A stretch of 56,869 nucleotides of DNA from Bog-473 sp052140165 (GTDB lineage: Bacteria > Actinomycetota > Acidimicrobiia > Acidimicrobiales > RAAP-2). The position numbers were made by a program, and so were the translations under genes. The notes under the pieces are model-generated. The model did not search any database. It was given only the letters and a program-made list of their open reading frames with translations, and was not told the DNA's origin. Where the stretch lies: contig JBKQUM010000137.1 in assembly GCA_052140165.1 (NCBI GenBank), positions 1-56,869 of the forward strand. Direction: 5' to 3'. Below are positions 1 to 9,446 of this stretch, in pieces. Each line of letters begins with the position of its first letter. The first letter of the stretch is position 1.

Positions 1-3000
1 ATGATGTCGCCCGTGGCGGCGGTCCCGCACGTCGAGTCGTCGATCAGGTTGTAGCCGAGCGAGGTGAAGGTGCTGGGGCTGCCCAGGAAGCAGTTCGCGG
101 CAGAGCCTCCCGAGGTGCCACCCGCCACGATCGTCTCGGCCAGGCTGATGTCCGAGGAGTCCGCCTGCTCGATGTTCCCGCCGCCGCCCGACGCTGCGGC
201 CGTGTTGCCGTCAATGGTGTCGAAGAGGAAGTTGGTGACCTCGTCAGCCTCGCCTTGCGCTCGCACGTGCGCGACCCGTGCCCATGAGGCACCCCCGAGT
301 GCGGAGAAGTCGGAGTTCCCACAATCGACCCCGAGGTAGCCGCCGACCGCGAAGTCGGTGTTGCCGGAGTAGGTGGCGGTGTTGTCGGCGATGGTGTCGT
401 TGGTAAGGGTCAGGTCGTTGCAGCCGTCATTGACGATGCCGCCTCCTCCACCCGATCCGGAGGTGGTGTTCCCGCTGATCGTCGATGCGGTGATGGACAG
501 GCCCGGTGTGTTGACGTAGACGCCGCCCGCCCCGCCGGCCGCCGTGTTGCCGCTGATCGTCTCGTTGGTGATGGAGTCTCCGAGCCCCCCGTACGAGATC
601 CCGCCGCCGATGTCGGCCGAGTTGCCGCTGATCGTCTGCCCGCTGAAGGTGTTCGTGCCGCCTGTCACCTCTATCCCGCCACCGAGGTTGTCATCTGTGC
701 CCACCGAGTTGCCGTCCACCGAGCCCCCGGAGAAGCCGTTGGTGCCTGCGTTGAGGAAGACCCCGCCACCGTTGCCCGACGGCGCCGAGTTGCCGTTGAT
801 CGTCTCGTTCGTGAAGGTGTTCGTGCCGCCCTCTATCTCGGCGCCCCCGGCGTCGCCGTCGGTCACCGTGTTGCCGTTGATCGTGCCTCCGGAGAACGAG
901 TTGGTGCCGCTGAGGACGTAGAGGCCACCGCCATCGGTCGAAGCGGTGTTGCCGTTGACGTCGCCGCCGCTGAAGGCGTTGCTCCCGGCGAGGATGTAGA
1001 CGCCGCCGCCGTACTGGGCGCTGTTGTCGCTGATGTCCACGTCGGTGACGCTGTTGGTTCCCGTTTCGAAGAAGATGCCGCCCCCGTCGGTCTCCGCGGT
1101 GTTGCCGCTGATGGTCCCGCCCGAGAAGCTCGGGTCCGCCTCGTACACGTAGACGCCACCGCCCTGGTAGGCCGCGTTGTCGGTGATGGCGTTGCCCGTG
1201 AAGCTGGCGACGGACCCCACTCCCTGCACATAGACGCCACCGCCACCGCACTCGGTTCCCGCCGTGTTGCCCTGCGTCGTGTCAGAACCACCGATGGTCA
1301 CGTCGGAGACCGTCGCCGTTGCTCCCTCGAGGGCCAGGCCGCCGCCGCAGCCGTCCGTGGAGTTGCCCTTGTCCCCGGGCGAGCTCGATCCCGTCCCGCC
1401 GACGGTCCCGCCCGTGATGCCCACCGTTCCGTCGTCGGCGTAGATCCCGCCGCCGTCGCCACCGGCGGTGTTGTCGCTGATGGTGTCGTCCGACAGGGTC
1501 GTGGAGGTCCCGCCCTCCTGGTCGAGGGCGCCGCCGCGGCCCCCAGCGCTGTTGCCGGCCAGGGTGGAGCCTTCGACGGTGAGCACACCGCTGTTCTGGA
1601 TGGCGCCCCCGTCGTTGTCGGTGCTGTTGTCGGAGAGGACCGAGGTGTCGACCGTCAGCGTGCCTTCGTTGTAGATCCCTCCTCCGCTGCCGCCCTGGGT
1701 GGTGTTCCCCGAGACGGTGGACCCGTCAAGCGTGAGGTTTCCGGCGTTGGCGATCCCGCCTCCGCTGTTCGAGACGGTGAACCCGCTGATCACGTCGGTC
1801 TCGAGCGTCAGCGAACCGTTTGGGTTGTCGACGCCACCGCCGAGTGCGGGGAAGGTGCTGGCGCCCGACGCCTCTTTGAGCCAGAGGTTCTGGAGGGTGA
1901 CGGTGGTGCCGTCGGGATCCGGGCCGACCACGAACAACGAATCGGAGGTTTCGTCGGGCTGCACGATGGCGGTGGGGTCACCGCCTGCCGTGTACGCCGG
2001 CCCCTCAATGGTGAGCGTCCGGTCCGGCAGGTCGATCGAGATCGGCGACTCGTCATAGGTGCCGGCTGCGACGGAGATTGTGGTCACGCTCGTGTAGTCG
2101 ACGGTCTCCGTCGGGCTGGTCCCGTAGGTGGCGTCGCTGTTGGTCAGCAGCGCGACGGCATGGGCGATGGTCTGGCACGGCCCGTTGTAGGGCTCGGCGC
2201 CTGCGCTCGGGGTCAGGCAGTCGTTCGAGTCCGATCCCGTGGCGGTGTTCACATAGATCGTCGTCGGCGTCACCGTGGATCCCCCACCCGACGACGCTCC
2301 GTACTCGACTGCGCCGATGGTGCAGCTGCCGCTCGCACCGGCGTGCCGGTTGTACTCGCGCTGGTCCACTGTGACCGTGCAGGAGGCGCTGGGGATGGCC
2401 CCGATGGCCGGGCTCCCGGCGTTGGGCAGCAGCGTGTCAGACGAGCCACCGTTGTCGCTTAGGCCGCCCAGGTCCGGGCTCTGGCCGGTGATGTCGGTGG
2501 TCCCGTTGGGAGAGCACGTGCTGTCGTCCTCGAGGTTGTAGCCCCCGGAGGTGAAGTCGTTCAATGCGCAGTTGGCCCCGTCTCCGCCCGCCACGATGCT
2601 GTTGGTCAGCGTCACGGCCAGATCGAAGGTGAGGTTCAGATTCTCCCCGTTCCCGGTGCCGAGGTTGGAGTCGATGGTGTCGTTGACGAAGGTGACGCTG
2701 CCGCCTGACGACTCGCAGTTGTTGCTGAACATGCCGCCGCCATCGTTGGCGGCCGCGGTGTTCTCGTAGAGGGTGTCGTTGGTCAGGTGAAGGGTGGCAC
2801 AGGCGTGCACATAGAACGCACCGCCGGCACCCGGAGTGAGCAAGCCGTTGCTTTCCGAGCCGACTGCCTCGTTGTCGTAGACGAGGGATTGGTTGATGGT
2901 CAGGTCAACACTGGCGTTGTCGACCAGGAACCCGCCGCCGCCGACCACGGCGTCGTTATCGGAAATGGTGCTGTCGGTGAAGGTCTGCGAGCCGCTCTCG

Positions 3001-4070
3001 TCGGCCACGCCGCCCCCGTTGGCGGCCCCGTTGCCCGAGATGAGGTCGTCGGTGTAGGTGTCGGTGCCGCCGATCAGGAGCCAGATACCGCCGCCGTAGG
3101 CCTCGTAGTCCGAGAGGTAGGCCACATTGCTGTCGATGTCCGATCCCGTGATGTCGAGGCTCTCACCGTCCTCCACACCGATGCCGCCACCGCTACCGTC
3201 GGCGTGGTTGCTGTTCACGTCCGAATTGGTGATGGTGAGGGTCACCCCGCTCTGGCCGTAGGCGATGATCCCGCCACCGTTCAGATCGGCGTCGTTTTCT
3301 GTGATGTCGCTGCCGCCGTTGATCGTCATGCCGTCGGCTGTGCTGCCGGACTGGTCCATGATGCCGCCACCGCTCCTGGTCGCGGTGTTGTCCTCGACCG
3401 TGGTCCCGGTCAAGGTGGTGGGACCCGTGCCCTCGTTGCCGTCCGCCACGCCGCCCCCGTAGCCGTTGTCGGCGGCTGTGCTGGCGGTGACGGTGTCGTC
3501 GGTGAGCGTCAGCGTGCCGGCGTTGCCGATCCCGCCGCCGTCCGTGAACAGACCACCCGCCGCTTCACCGCCTTCGTCGGCCGCCACTGTCTCGCCGTTC
3601 TCGATGGTCAGGTCCGAGATGACGGCGGTGGCGCCGGGCTCGACGATGAAGACCCGGTCCAGGTCGGCGCCGTTGACGAAGGTCAGGGCCTGCCCGGTTC
3701 CGGTGATCGTCACGTCGCCGCCGATCTTGAATGCACCCGTGGCCTGGGGATCTGGTGCACTTCCGTTGTATGCGCTGGCGATGGTGTACGTGGCGGAGGC
3801 CAGGACGATGTCCACCGCCGTACCCGTCCCGAGGTTGCTGGACGCCTCGATGGCGGACCGGAGGGTGCAGTCGTCCGGCCCCGCCGTCGAGACGCAGGTG
3901 GTCCCGCCCACGGTGGCCAGACCCAGGTCCGACGTGTCGTTCACCGTGAACACCGTGGCCGCACCCGCCGGCCCGGCGGTGAGCGCCTCGAACCCCACAC
4001 CGACCCCGGTGCCGAGAACCAGCGAGAGGAGAAGGAAACCTGCTCCGAACCGACCGACGGACCTTCGCAT
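1..4070 (-). CDS. Giant secreted parallel beta-helix repeat protein (C-terminus outside window)
   Basis: The frame is open from ATG 4070 to the window edge, at least 1,356 codons with no stop. A Shine-Dalgarno GGAGGTT (4076-4082, minus strand) lies 5 nt before the ATG. Residues 1-37 form a Sec signal (basic start, hydrophobic core FLLLSLVLG, AGA/AT cleavage near 37/38). The rest is rich in Gly, Asn, Thr, Ser and Asp, with dozens of short rungs such as TISGNTA and GGGIYN, typical of right-handed parallel beta-helices. It has two modules. Residues about 40-590 end in a segment resembling the choice-of-anchor Q domain (GSPAIGA, GAVEYG). A new N-cap starts near 603 (YVNTATGSD), and module two reaches a second such segment (GYNLIDDSTC) at the edge. 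It is probably a surface or extracellular adhesin-like protein; no catalytic residues could be identified. Confidence 0.85.
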   Translation of the reverse strand, partial: MRRSVGRFGAGFLLLSLVLGTGVGVGFEALTAGPAGAATVFTVNDTSDLGLATVGGTTCVSTAGPDDCTLRSAIEASSNLGTGTAVDIVLASATYTIASAYNGSAPDPQATGAFKIGGDVTITGTGQALTFVNGADLDRVFIVEPGATAVISDLTIENGETVAADEGGEAAGGLFTDGGGIGNAGTLTLTDDTVTASTAADNGYGGGVADGNEGTGPTTLTGTTVEDNTATRSGGGIMDQSGSTADGMTINGGSDITENDADLNGGGIIAYGQSGVTLTITNSDVNSNHADGSGGGIGVEDGESLDITGSDIDSNVAYLSDYEAYGGGIWLLIGGTDTYTDDLISGNGAANGGGVADESGSQTFTDSTISDNDAVVGGGGFLVDNASVDLTINQSLVYDNEAVGSESNGLLTPGAGGAFYVHACATLHLTNDTLYENTAAANDGGGMFSNNCESSGGSVTFVNDTIDSNLGTGNGENLNLTFDLAVTLTNSIVAGGDGANCALNDFTSGGYNLEDDSTCSPNGTTDITGQSPDLGGLSDNGGSSDTLLPNAGSPAIGAIPSASCTVTVDQREYNRHAGASGSCTIGAVEYGASSGGGSTVTPTTIYVNTATGSDSNDCLTPSAGAEPYNGPCQTIAHAVALLTNSDATYGTSPTETVDYTSVTTISVAAGTYDESPISIDLPDRTLTIEGPAYTAGGDPTAIVQPDETSDSLFVVGPDPDGTTVTLQNLWLKEASGASTFPALGGGVDNPNGSLTLETDVISGFTVSNSGGGIANAGNLTLDGSTVSGNTTQGGSGGGIYNEGTLTVDTSVLSDNSTDNDGGAIQNSGVLTVEGSTLAGNSAGGRGGALDQEGGTSTTLSDDTISDNTAGGDGGGIYADDGTVGITGGTVGGTGSSSPGDKGNSTDGCGGGLALEGATATVSDVTIGGSDTTQGNTAGTECGGGGVYVQGVGSVASFTGNAITDNAAYQGGGVYVYEADPSFSGGTISGNTAETDGGGIFFETGTNSVTDVDISDNSAQYGGGVYILAGSNAFSGGDVNGNTASTDGGGLYVLSGTNSFSGGTINGNTVTDGDAGGAEIEGGTNTFTNETINGNSAPSGNGGGVFLNAGTNGFSGGSVDGNSVGTDDNLGGGIEVTGGTNTFSGQTISGNSADIGGGISYGGLGDSITNETISGNTAAGGAGGVYVNTPGLSITASTISGNTTSGSGGGGGIVNDGCNDLTLTNDTIADNTATYSGNTDFAVGGYLGVDCGNSDFSALGGASWARVAHVRAQGEADEVTNFLFDTIDGNTAAASGGGGNIEQADSSDISLAETIVAGGTSGGSAANCFLGSPSTFTSLGYNLIDDSTCGTAATGDI

Positions 4071-4235
4071 CGTGCAACCTCCAATGGCCACCCGGCGATT
4101 CCGCGGTGAACTCGGGGTGAACGTACACCGGATCCAACCCAAATTGCATTGACCATGTCGTGCGGAGTGGGAGCCGCCGAGCCGATTCCGGCGGCACGAC
4201 CGCGGCGGGCGACCCAGGCCGTGGCGCCCGCCGCG

Positions 4236-4248
4236 TAGACTCGAATCC
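4236..4248 (+). promoter_or_regulatory. -10 box placed for a leaderless nfuA transcript
   Basis: TAGACT (4236-4241) is followed by 7 nt and then the ATG of the next gene. There is no room for a Shine-Dalgarno, so transcription would start at or beside the start codon. No good -35 is visible. Confidence 0.55.
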
Positions 4249-4908
4249 ATGGCAACGACCACCGAAGATCTCCAGACCACCACCCCCGTCGTGTCCCTCA
4301 CCCCCGAGGCGCACAAGATCGTGTCCGAGGCGATGCAGCAGGAGCCCGACCCGGCCAGCCTGGCCCTGTGGCTCGAGGTGCGTGGGGTGCAGGCCGGCGT
4401 CTTCGTCTACGACCTCTACTTCCAGGCCGTCTCCGACGCCGGCGAGGGTGACGCCCGCCACGAACAGGACGGCATCGTGGTCATCGTTCCCGTCGGCAGC
4501 ATCGACCAGCTGCGCGGCGCCCGCCTCGAGTGGTCAGAGGAGGGCGGCGGCGGTCTGGTCCTGGTCAACCCGAACGCTCCCAGCCCGGAGGAGGCCGCAC
4601 CGGGCGTCCCGCCCGAGGTGCTCGCCAAGGGCATCACGGGACCGCTGGCCCTGCGCGTCGTCGCCGTGCTCGAGCAGGCGGTCAACCCGTCCATCGCGAG
4701 CCACGGGGGTCGGGCCGACCTCGTGGCGCTCGACGAGGACGAGGGCGCCGCCTACCTGAGGCTGTCGGGCGGCTGCCAGGGGTGCGCCATGTCGCAGATG
4801 ACGCTGCGCCAGGGCATCGAGACGACGCTGCTCGAGGAGGTCCCCGAGCTCACCAAGGTGCTCGACGTGACCGATCACGGCAGCGGCGAGAACCCCTTCT
4901 ACGCCTGA
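4249..4908 (+). CDS. nfuA: NfuA-type Fe-S cluster carrier protein
   Basis: This 219-residue protein probably carries and delivers Fe-S clusters in the cytosol. Residues about 15-105 resemble the A-type (HesB/IscA) fold but contain no cysteine, as in the degenerate N-domain of NfuA. Residues about 130-205 are a NifU C-terminal domain with the cluster-binding CxxC at C176/C179 (GGCQGCAMS). The start is the ATG 7 nt after a TAGACT box. It stands alone: a divergent beta-helix gene lies upstream and a hairpin follows the stop. The family call is firm; the client proteins are unknown. Confidence 0.85.
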   Translation: MATTTEDLQTTTPVVSLTPEAHKIVSEAMQQEPDPASLALWLEVRGVQAGVFVYDLYFQAVSDAGEGDARHEQDGIVVIVPVGSIDQLRGARLEWSEEGGGGLVLVNPNAPSPEEAAPGVPPEVLAKGITGPLALRVVAVLEQAVNPSIASHGGRADLVALDEDEGAAYLRLSGGCQGCAMSQMTLRQGIETTLLEEVPELTKVLDVTDHGSGENPFYA

Positions 4909-4919
4909 GCGACCCCCGC

Positions 4920-4936
4920 GGGAGCGGCACGCTCCC
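4920..4936 (+). terminator. Terminator-like hairpin after nfuA
   Basis: GGGAGC, loop GGCAC, GCTCCC form a perfect 6-bp stem 11 nt after the nfuA stop. No U-run follows, so intrinsic termination is inferred and may be weak. Confidence 0.4.
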
Positions 4937-4963
4937 AGCTCAAGGGCACCATCGGCCGTCCGG

Positions 4964-4975
4964 TAGCGTGGCCGT
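4964..4975 (+). promoter_or_regulatory. -10 box placed for a leaderless aroC transcript
   Basis: TAGCGT (4964-4969) is followed by 6 nt and the GTG of aroC at 4976. No Shine-Dalgarno fits between. It would drive the aroC-K-B-Q operon. Confidence 0.55.
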
Positions 4976-6223
4976 GTGCTGCGTTTCCTGACCGCCGGAG
5001 AGTCCCACGGTCGCGCCCTCGTGGTGATCGTCGAGGGGCTGCCGTCCGGGCTGCCCGTCGAGGCGTCGGACATCGCCGACGAGCTGGCGCGGCGGCGGCT
5101 GGGCTACGGCCGCGGCCCGCGCATGCGCTTCGAGGCCGACGAGATCACCCTGGTCGGCGGCATCCGCCACGGTCGCACCTTGGGGTCTCCGGTCGCCGTC
5201 GAGATCGCCAATACCGAGTGGCCGAAGTGGGCCGAGGAGATGTCCCCGGAGCCCGGAGCGCCGTCCAAGGTGCTGACCCAGCCCCGGCCCGGCCACGCCG
5301 ATCTGCCCGGGATGCTCAAGTACGGCTTCGACGACGCCCGCGACGTGCTCGAGCGTGCCTCGGCCCGTGAGACGGCCGCCCGCGTCGCCGCCGGCACCCT
5401 GGCCAAGCTGCTCCTGATCCACCTCGGGGTGTCGATCGTGAGCCATATCGTGCGGCTGGGGGCGGCCGCCACCGGCCCCGACAGCCCGCGTCCGGGCCCG
5501 GCGGACCTCGAGCAGGTCGACGCCAGTTCGGTGCGTTGCTTCGACCCGGCGGTCGAGGCGGCGATGATCGAGGAGATCAAGGCGGCCGGGAAGGCCGGGG
5601 ACTCGCTGGGCGGGGTGGCCGAGGTGCTGGCCTACGGCGTGCCGGTCGGGCTGGGCAGCCACGTGCAATGGGACCGCAAGCTGGACGCCAACCTGGCGCA
5701 GGCGCTCATGTCGATCCAGGCCGTCAAGGCGGTCGAGATCGGCGACGGCTGGGAGAATGCGGGCCGCCGCGGCTCGGAGGCGCACGACGCCATCCACTAC
5801 GACGAAGCCCGGGGGTACGTGCGGCCGACCGACCGGGCCGGCGGGATCGAGGGCGGCATCTCGAACGGCGCGCTCCTCGTGGCGCGGGTGGCCATGAAGC
5901 CGCTGGCCACCTTGAACCGTCCGGTGCTCCAGACGGTCGACGTCGCCACCAAGGAGCCGACGATCAGCTTCCGCGAGCGCACGGACACCACGGCCGTGCC
6001 GGCCATGGGTGTGGTGGCCGAATCGATGACGGCACTGGTGCTGGCCAACGAGGCGCTGCGCAAGTTCGGCGGCGACTCGCTGTCCGAGGTGGTGCGCAAC
6101 CGCGACGGCTTCGTCGGCACGCTGGGTTCCACCCCGTCCGCCGCGGCGGGCGCGCCGGGGTCGGGCAGCTTCATCGGCAACGAGCCCGAGCACACGCCCG
6201 ACACCGGTCGCGCCACGGGATGA
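4976..6223 (+). CDS. aroC: Chorismate synthase
   Basis: It makes chorismate from 5-enolpyruvylshikimate-3-phosphate, the last shikimate step, using reduced FMN. The 415-residue protein shows family signatures: FLTAGESHG at the N-terminus, RPGHAD near residue 103 and RASARETAARVAAG near 124. It starts at GTG 4976, 6 nt after a TAGCGT box. Its stop overlaps the aroK start (ATGA, 6220-6223), implying translational coupling. It heads a four-gene shikimate operon; aroA and aroE are not in the window. Confidence 0.96.
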   Translation: MLRFLTAGESHGRALVVIVEGLPSGLPVEASDIADELARRRLGYGRGPRMRFEADEITLVGGIRHGRTLGSPVAVEIANTEWPKWAEEMSPEPGAPSKVLTQPRPGHADLPGMLKYGFDDARDVLERASARETAARVAAGTLAKLLLIHLGVSIVSHIVRLGAAATGPDSPRPGPADLEQVDASSVRCFDPAVEAAMIEEIKAAGKAGDSLGGVAEVLAYGVPVGLGSHVQWDRKLDANLAQALMSIQAVKAVEIGDGWENAGRRGSEAHDAIHYDEARGYVRPTDRAGGIEGGISNGALLVARVAMKPLATLNRPVLQTVDVATKEPTISFRERTDTTAVPAMGVVAESMTALVLANEALRKFGGDSLSEVVRNRDGFVGTLGSTPSAAAGAPGSGSFIGNEPEHTPDTGRATG

Positions 6224-6780
6224 CGCCGCGCGTCCTGCTCGTCGGGATGATGGGCGCCGGCAAGACCACCACGGGACACCTCCTCGCCGAGCGACTGGGC
6301 TGGCGCTACCGGGACTCCGACGCCGACGTCGAGGCTTCGACCGGCCTCACGGTGCCCGAGCTCTTCGCCCGCGACGGCGAGGCGGCCTTCCGCCAGGCCG
6401 AGGCCGACGTGCTCGCCGACGCCTGCGCCGACCCCGAGCCGTCCGTCGTCTCCGTCGCGGGCGGTGCCGTGCTGCGGCCGGACAATCGCCGCCTCATTGC
6501 GGCGTGCGGCACCGTCGTCTGGCTCCGCGCCCGGCCCGAGACGTTGGCCGCCCGCGTCGGCGCCGGCGAAGGGCGCCCCCTGCTCGGTGACGACCCGGCC
6601 GAGGCCCTCGAGCGCCTCAACGCGGTGCGCGCCCCGCTCTATGCCGAGGTGGCCGATCTCGTCATCGACGTCGACGAGCTGCCCGCCGCGGACGTCGCCC
6701 GGCGCATCCTTGCTGCCGTGGGCGCGGCTGCCGGCGCTGGGGCCGACGACGCCACGGCGGCCGGGACCGGAGCGGAGTGA
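6220..6780 (+). CDS. aroK: Shikimate kinase
   Basis: It phosphorylates shikimate at the 3-hydroxyl using ATP. The 186-residue protein has the P-loop GMMGAGKTT at residues 9-17, the substrate-binding DSDADVE, the arginine in AFRQAEADVL and the GGAV loop. The ATG at 6220 overlaps the aroC stop (ATGA) and is preferred over longer upstream readings, which run inside aroC. The C-terminus carries an Ala/Gly-rich tail of about 20 residues beyond the usual family end. Its stop overlaps the aroB GTG (GTGA). Confidence 0.94.
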   Translation: MTPRVLLVGMMGAGKTTTGHLLAERLGWRYRDSDADVEASTGLTVPELFARDGEAAFRQAEADVLADACADPEPSVVSVAGGAVLRPDNRRLIAACGTVVWLRARPETLAARVGAGEGRPLLGDDPAEALERLNAVRAPLYAEVADLVIDVDELPAADVARRILAAVGAAAGAGADDATAAGTGAE

Positions 6781-7829
6781 CCGGACCCGTGCGCGCCCTC
6801 TCCGTCGACCTCGCCGAGCGCTCGTATCCGGTGCTCGTCGGCCGTGGCGCGCGCCACGAGGTCGCACGTTTCGTGCCGCCCGGGGCCAAGTCCGCCGTGA
6901 TCGTCACCCAGGAATCCGTCGAGGACGCGGGCTGGGCCGAAGGCCTCGATCCCGGTGTCCCGACCACCATGTGCCTCATCCCCGACGGGGAGGACGCCAA
7001 GACCCTGGCCACGGTGGAGGACCTCGCCCGCCGTTTCGCCCGGGCGGGGCTCTCGCGGGCCGACGTCGTGGTCGCGGTCGGCGGGGGCATCGTCACCGAC
7101 GTCGCCGGCTTCGCGGCAGCCACCTACCACCGTGGGACGGCGTACGTGAACGTGGCCACCACGCTGTTGGGCCAGGTCGACGCCGCCATCGGCGGCAAGA
7201 CGGGGGTCAATCTGCCCGAGGGCAAGAACCTCGTGGGCGCGTTCTGGCAGCCCAACGCGGTGCTGTGCGACACCGAGACCCTCTCGTCGCTGCCCCCGCG
7301 CGAGTGGGCCTGCGGCCGCGGCGAGATCGCCAAGTACTCCTTCCTCGGGGACGGGCCGCAGGCGGACCAGCCGATCGAGGAGCAGGTGGCGCGCTGCGTG
7401 GGGATCAAGGCCGCGGTCGTCGCCGAGGACGAACGCGAGGGTGGGCGGCGCATGATCCTCAACTACGGCCACACCCTCGGCCACGCGCTCGAGGGCGTGG
7501 CGCTGGCGGACCACCACGAGTGGGACCTGCGCCACGGAGAGGCCGTGGCCATCGGGCTGCTGTTCGCCGCCCTGCTGGCGCAACGCCTCGGGCGCATCGA
7601 CGAGCGTCGCGTCGACGACCACCGCACGGTGATCGAGAGCTTCGACCTCCCGACCGACCTGCCGGCAGGAGCCGACGCCGAGGAGCTGGTCTCGTTCATG
7701 GGCCGCGACAAGAAGGCGCAACAGGACCTGACGTTCGTCCTCGACGGCCCGAGCGGCGTGGAGCCGGTGCACGGCGTCGCCGCCACCGACGTGGTCGCTA
7801 CCCTGGCAGCCATGGGTGCGCGCTCGTGA
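6777..7829 (+). CDS. aroB: 3-dehydroquinate synthase
   Basis: It converts DAHP to 3-dehydroquinate with NAD and a divalent metal. The 350-residue protein shows the NAD-binding GGGIVTDVAGFAAATYHRG, the substrate loop GKTGVNLPEGKN, and the metal-binding NYGHTLGHALE and GEAVAIGLLF. The start GTG 6777 overlaps the aroK stop and its own stop overlaps the aroQ GTG (7826-7829), so four consecutive genes are likely translationally coupled. Confidence 0.95.
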   Translation: MTGPVRALSVDLAERSYPVLVGRGARHEVARFVPPGAKSAVIVTQESVEDAGWAEGLDPGVPTTMCLIPDGEDAKTLATVEDLARRFARAGLSRADVVVAVGGGIVTDVAGFAAATYHRGTAYVNVATTLLGQVDAAIGGKTGVNLPEGKNLVGAFWQPNAVLCDTETLSSLPPREWACGRGEIAKYSFLGDGPQADQPIEEQVARCVGIKAAVVAEDEREGGRRMILNYGHTLGHALEGVALADHHEWDLRHGEAVAIGLLFAALLAQRLGRIDERRVDDHRTVIESFDLPTDLPAGADAEELVSFMGRDKKAQQDLTFVLDGPSGVEPVHGVAATDVVATLAAMGARS

Positions 7830-8266
7830 GTCTCGTCCTGCTGCTCTCGGGACCCAACCTCAACCTCCTCGGCGAGCGGGAGCCGGCGGTCTACGGGACC
7901 GACACGCTGGCCGACCATGTGGCGCGGGCCGGGTCGGCCGCGGCGCGCCACGGACTGGAGCTCGAGCACCTCCAGTCGAATCACGAAGGGGAGCTGATCG
8001 ACGCGGTCCACGGGGCGCGCGGGAGAGCGGACGCGCTCGTGATCAACGCCGGCGCCCTGAGCCACACCTCGTGGTCGCTGCACGACGCCGTGGCGGCGTT
8101 CGACGGGCCCGTCGTGGAGCTGCACATCTCGAACCCCGCCGCCCGCGACCCGTTCCGCCACACCTCGGTGCTGGCCCCGGTCAGCTCCGGGGTCATCGCC
8201 GGCTTCGGCGGACTCGGCTACGAGCTCGCCGTCGACGCCGTCGCCGCACTACTGAAGGGAGCCTGA
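7826..8266 (+). CDS. aroQ: Type II 3-dehydroquinate dehydratase
   Basis: It dehydrates 3-dehydroquinate to 3-dehydroshikimate. The 146-residue length and the motifs GPNLNLLGEREPAVYG (active-site Arg and Tyr), QSNHEGELID, NAGALSHTS and ELHISNPAARDPFRHTS define the dodecameric type II enzyme rather than type I AroD. The start GTG overlaps the aroB stop. It completes the aroC-K-B-Q set; the next gene begins 7 nt later. Confidence 0.95.
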   Translation: MSLVLLLSGPNLNLLGEREPAVYGTDTLADHVARAGSAAARHGLELEHLQSNHEGELIDAVHGARGRADALVINAGALSHTSWSLHDAVAAFDGPVVELHISNPAARDPFRHTSVLAPVSSGVIAGFGGLGYELAVDAVAALLKGA

Positions 8267-8273
8267 GCCGCCC

Positions 8274-9446
8274 ATGAGCACCAGCACGGCCTCACGACGC
8301 GCCAACCCGTACACGCCGGCAACCTCCCCGCTGCCGGCCATCACCGTGACCGGGCGCCTCGACCGCCTGCGCGACGCGTTCGACGCGCACGAGATCGACG
8401 CCCTCGTCGTGACGACGCTGGCCAACGTCCGCTACCTCACGGGGTTCTCGGGCTCGGCGGGCTTCCTCACCGTCACGCGTGATGCCGCGCTGCTCACGAC
8501 CGACGGGCGCTACCGGACGCAGTCGGCCGAGCAGGTCGAGAAGGCGGGCGCCGCCGCGCAGGTCGAGATCACGATCGGCCCGGTGACCGAGCAGCGCAAG
8601 GCGGCCCAGGCTGTGCTCTCCGCCACCGCCATCGCCCGCATCGGACTGGAGGCCGACAACGTCAGCTGGAGCGCGCAGCGCACCTGGGCGGGTCTCCTGG
8701 ACGAGGACCGGCTGGTCGTCACCTCCAACGCGGTCGAGGCACTGCGGGAGCGAAAGGACGCCGCCGAGATCGCCCGCATGGAGCGTGCCGCGGCCATCGC
8801 CGACGCCGCGCTGTTCGAGGTGCTCCCCCTGATGAGCCAGGGCGTCACCGAGGAGCACTTCGCTCTGGAGCTCGACACGGCCATGCGCAGGGGAGGGGCC
8901 GAGAGCACCGCCTTCGAGACCATCGTCGCCGCCGGCGAGAACTCGGCCAAGCCCCACCACCGCCCCGGCAGCCGTGCCATCGCCGCCGGCGACCCGGTCG
9001 TGGTCGACTTCGGCGCCACCTTCGAGGGCTACCGCTCCGACATGACGCGCACGTTCTGCGTCGGCACGGACCCCGAGGGCGAGCTGGCGCGCGTCTTCGC
9101 CGTGGTCGGCGAGTCGCAGGCGGCCGGCGCAGCCGCCGTGCGGCCCGGCGTCAGTGCCAAGGAGGTCGACGACGTCTGTCGGCACATCATCGCCGAGGCG
9201 GGCTGGGCCGAGCGCTTCGAGCACGGGACGGGACACGGCGTCGGCCTCGATATCCACGAGGCGCCCACGGTCAGCCAGCTCGGCACTGCTATCCTCGCCC
9301 CCGGCTTCGTCGTCACCGTTGAGCCCGGTGTCTACCTCCCCGGGCACGGAGGTGTCCGTGTCGAGGACACCCTGGTCGTGACCGAGGACGGCGCCCGCCC
9401 CCTGACCCGATTCACAAAGGACATCCATGGCAGTCTCGACCAATGA
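8274..9446 (+). CDS. M24 family Xaa-Pro aminopeptidase
   Basis: This 390-residue pita-bread metallopeptidase probably releases N-terminal residues preceding proline. An N-terminal creatinase-like domain (about 25-150) contains NVRYLTGFSGSAGFL. The C-terminal M24 domain carries the dinuclear-metal ligands: Asp in VVDFG and SDMTRTF, His in HGTGHGVGLDIHE, and Glu in TVEPGVYLPG and VRVEDTL. It lies between aroQ and efp, a common bacterial arrangement. Its 3' end overlaps efp by 20 bp in another frame. PepP-like versus PepQ-like specificity cannot be decided. Confidence 0.9.
   Translation: MSTSTASRRANPYTPATSPLPAITVTGRLDRLRDAFDAHEIDALVVTTLANVRYLTGFSGSAGFLTVTRDAALLTTDGRYRTQSAEQVEKAGAAAQVEITIGPVTEQRKAAQAVLSATAIARIGLEADNVSWSAQRTWAGLLDEDRLVVTSNAVEALRERKDAAEIARMERAAAIADAALFEVLPLMSQGVTEEHFALELDTAMRRGGAESTAFETIVAAGENSAKPHHRPGSRAIAAGDPVVVDFGATFEGYRSDMTRTFCVGTDPEGELARVFAVVGESQAAGAAAVRPGVSAKEVDDVCRHIIAEAGWAERFEHGTGHGVGLDIHEAPTVSQLGTAILAPGFVVTVEPGVYLPGHGGVRVEDTLVVTEDGARPLTRFTKDIHGSLDQ

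Noticed and set aside
540..1600. Regular recurrence of similar short segments (for example CCGCTGATCGT) resembling a repeat array
   Set aside because: Spacing and sequence are irregular and explained by beta-helix rungs in the protein; there are no identical repeats or spacers, so not CRISPR.
4071..4248. tRNA or small RNA in the nfuA/beta-helix divergent region
   Set aside because: No cloverleaf-like or conserved RNA pattern; only promoter-like sequence.
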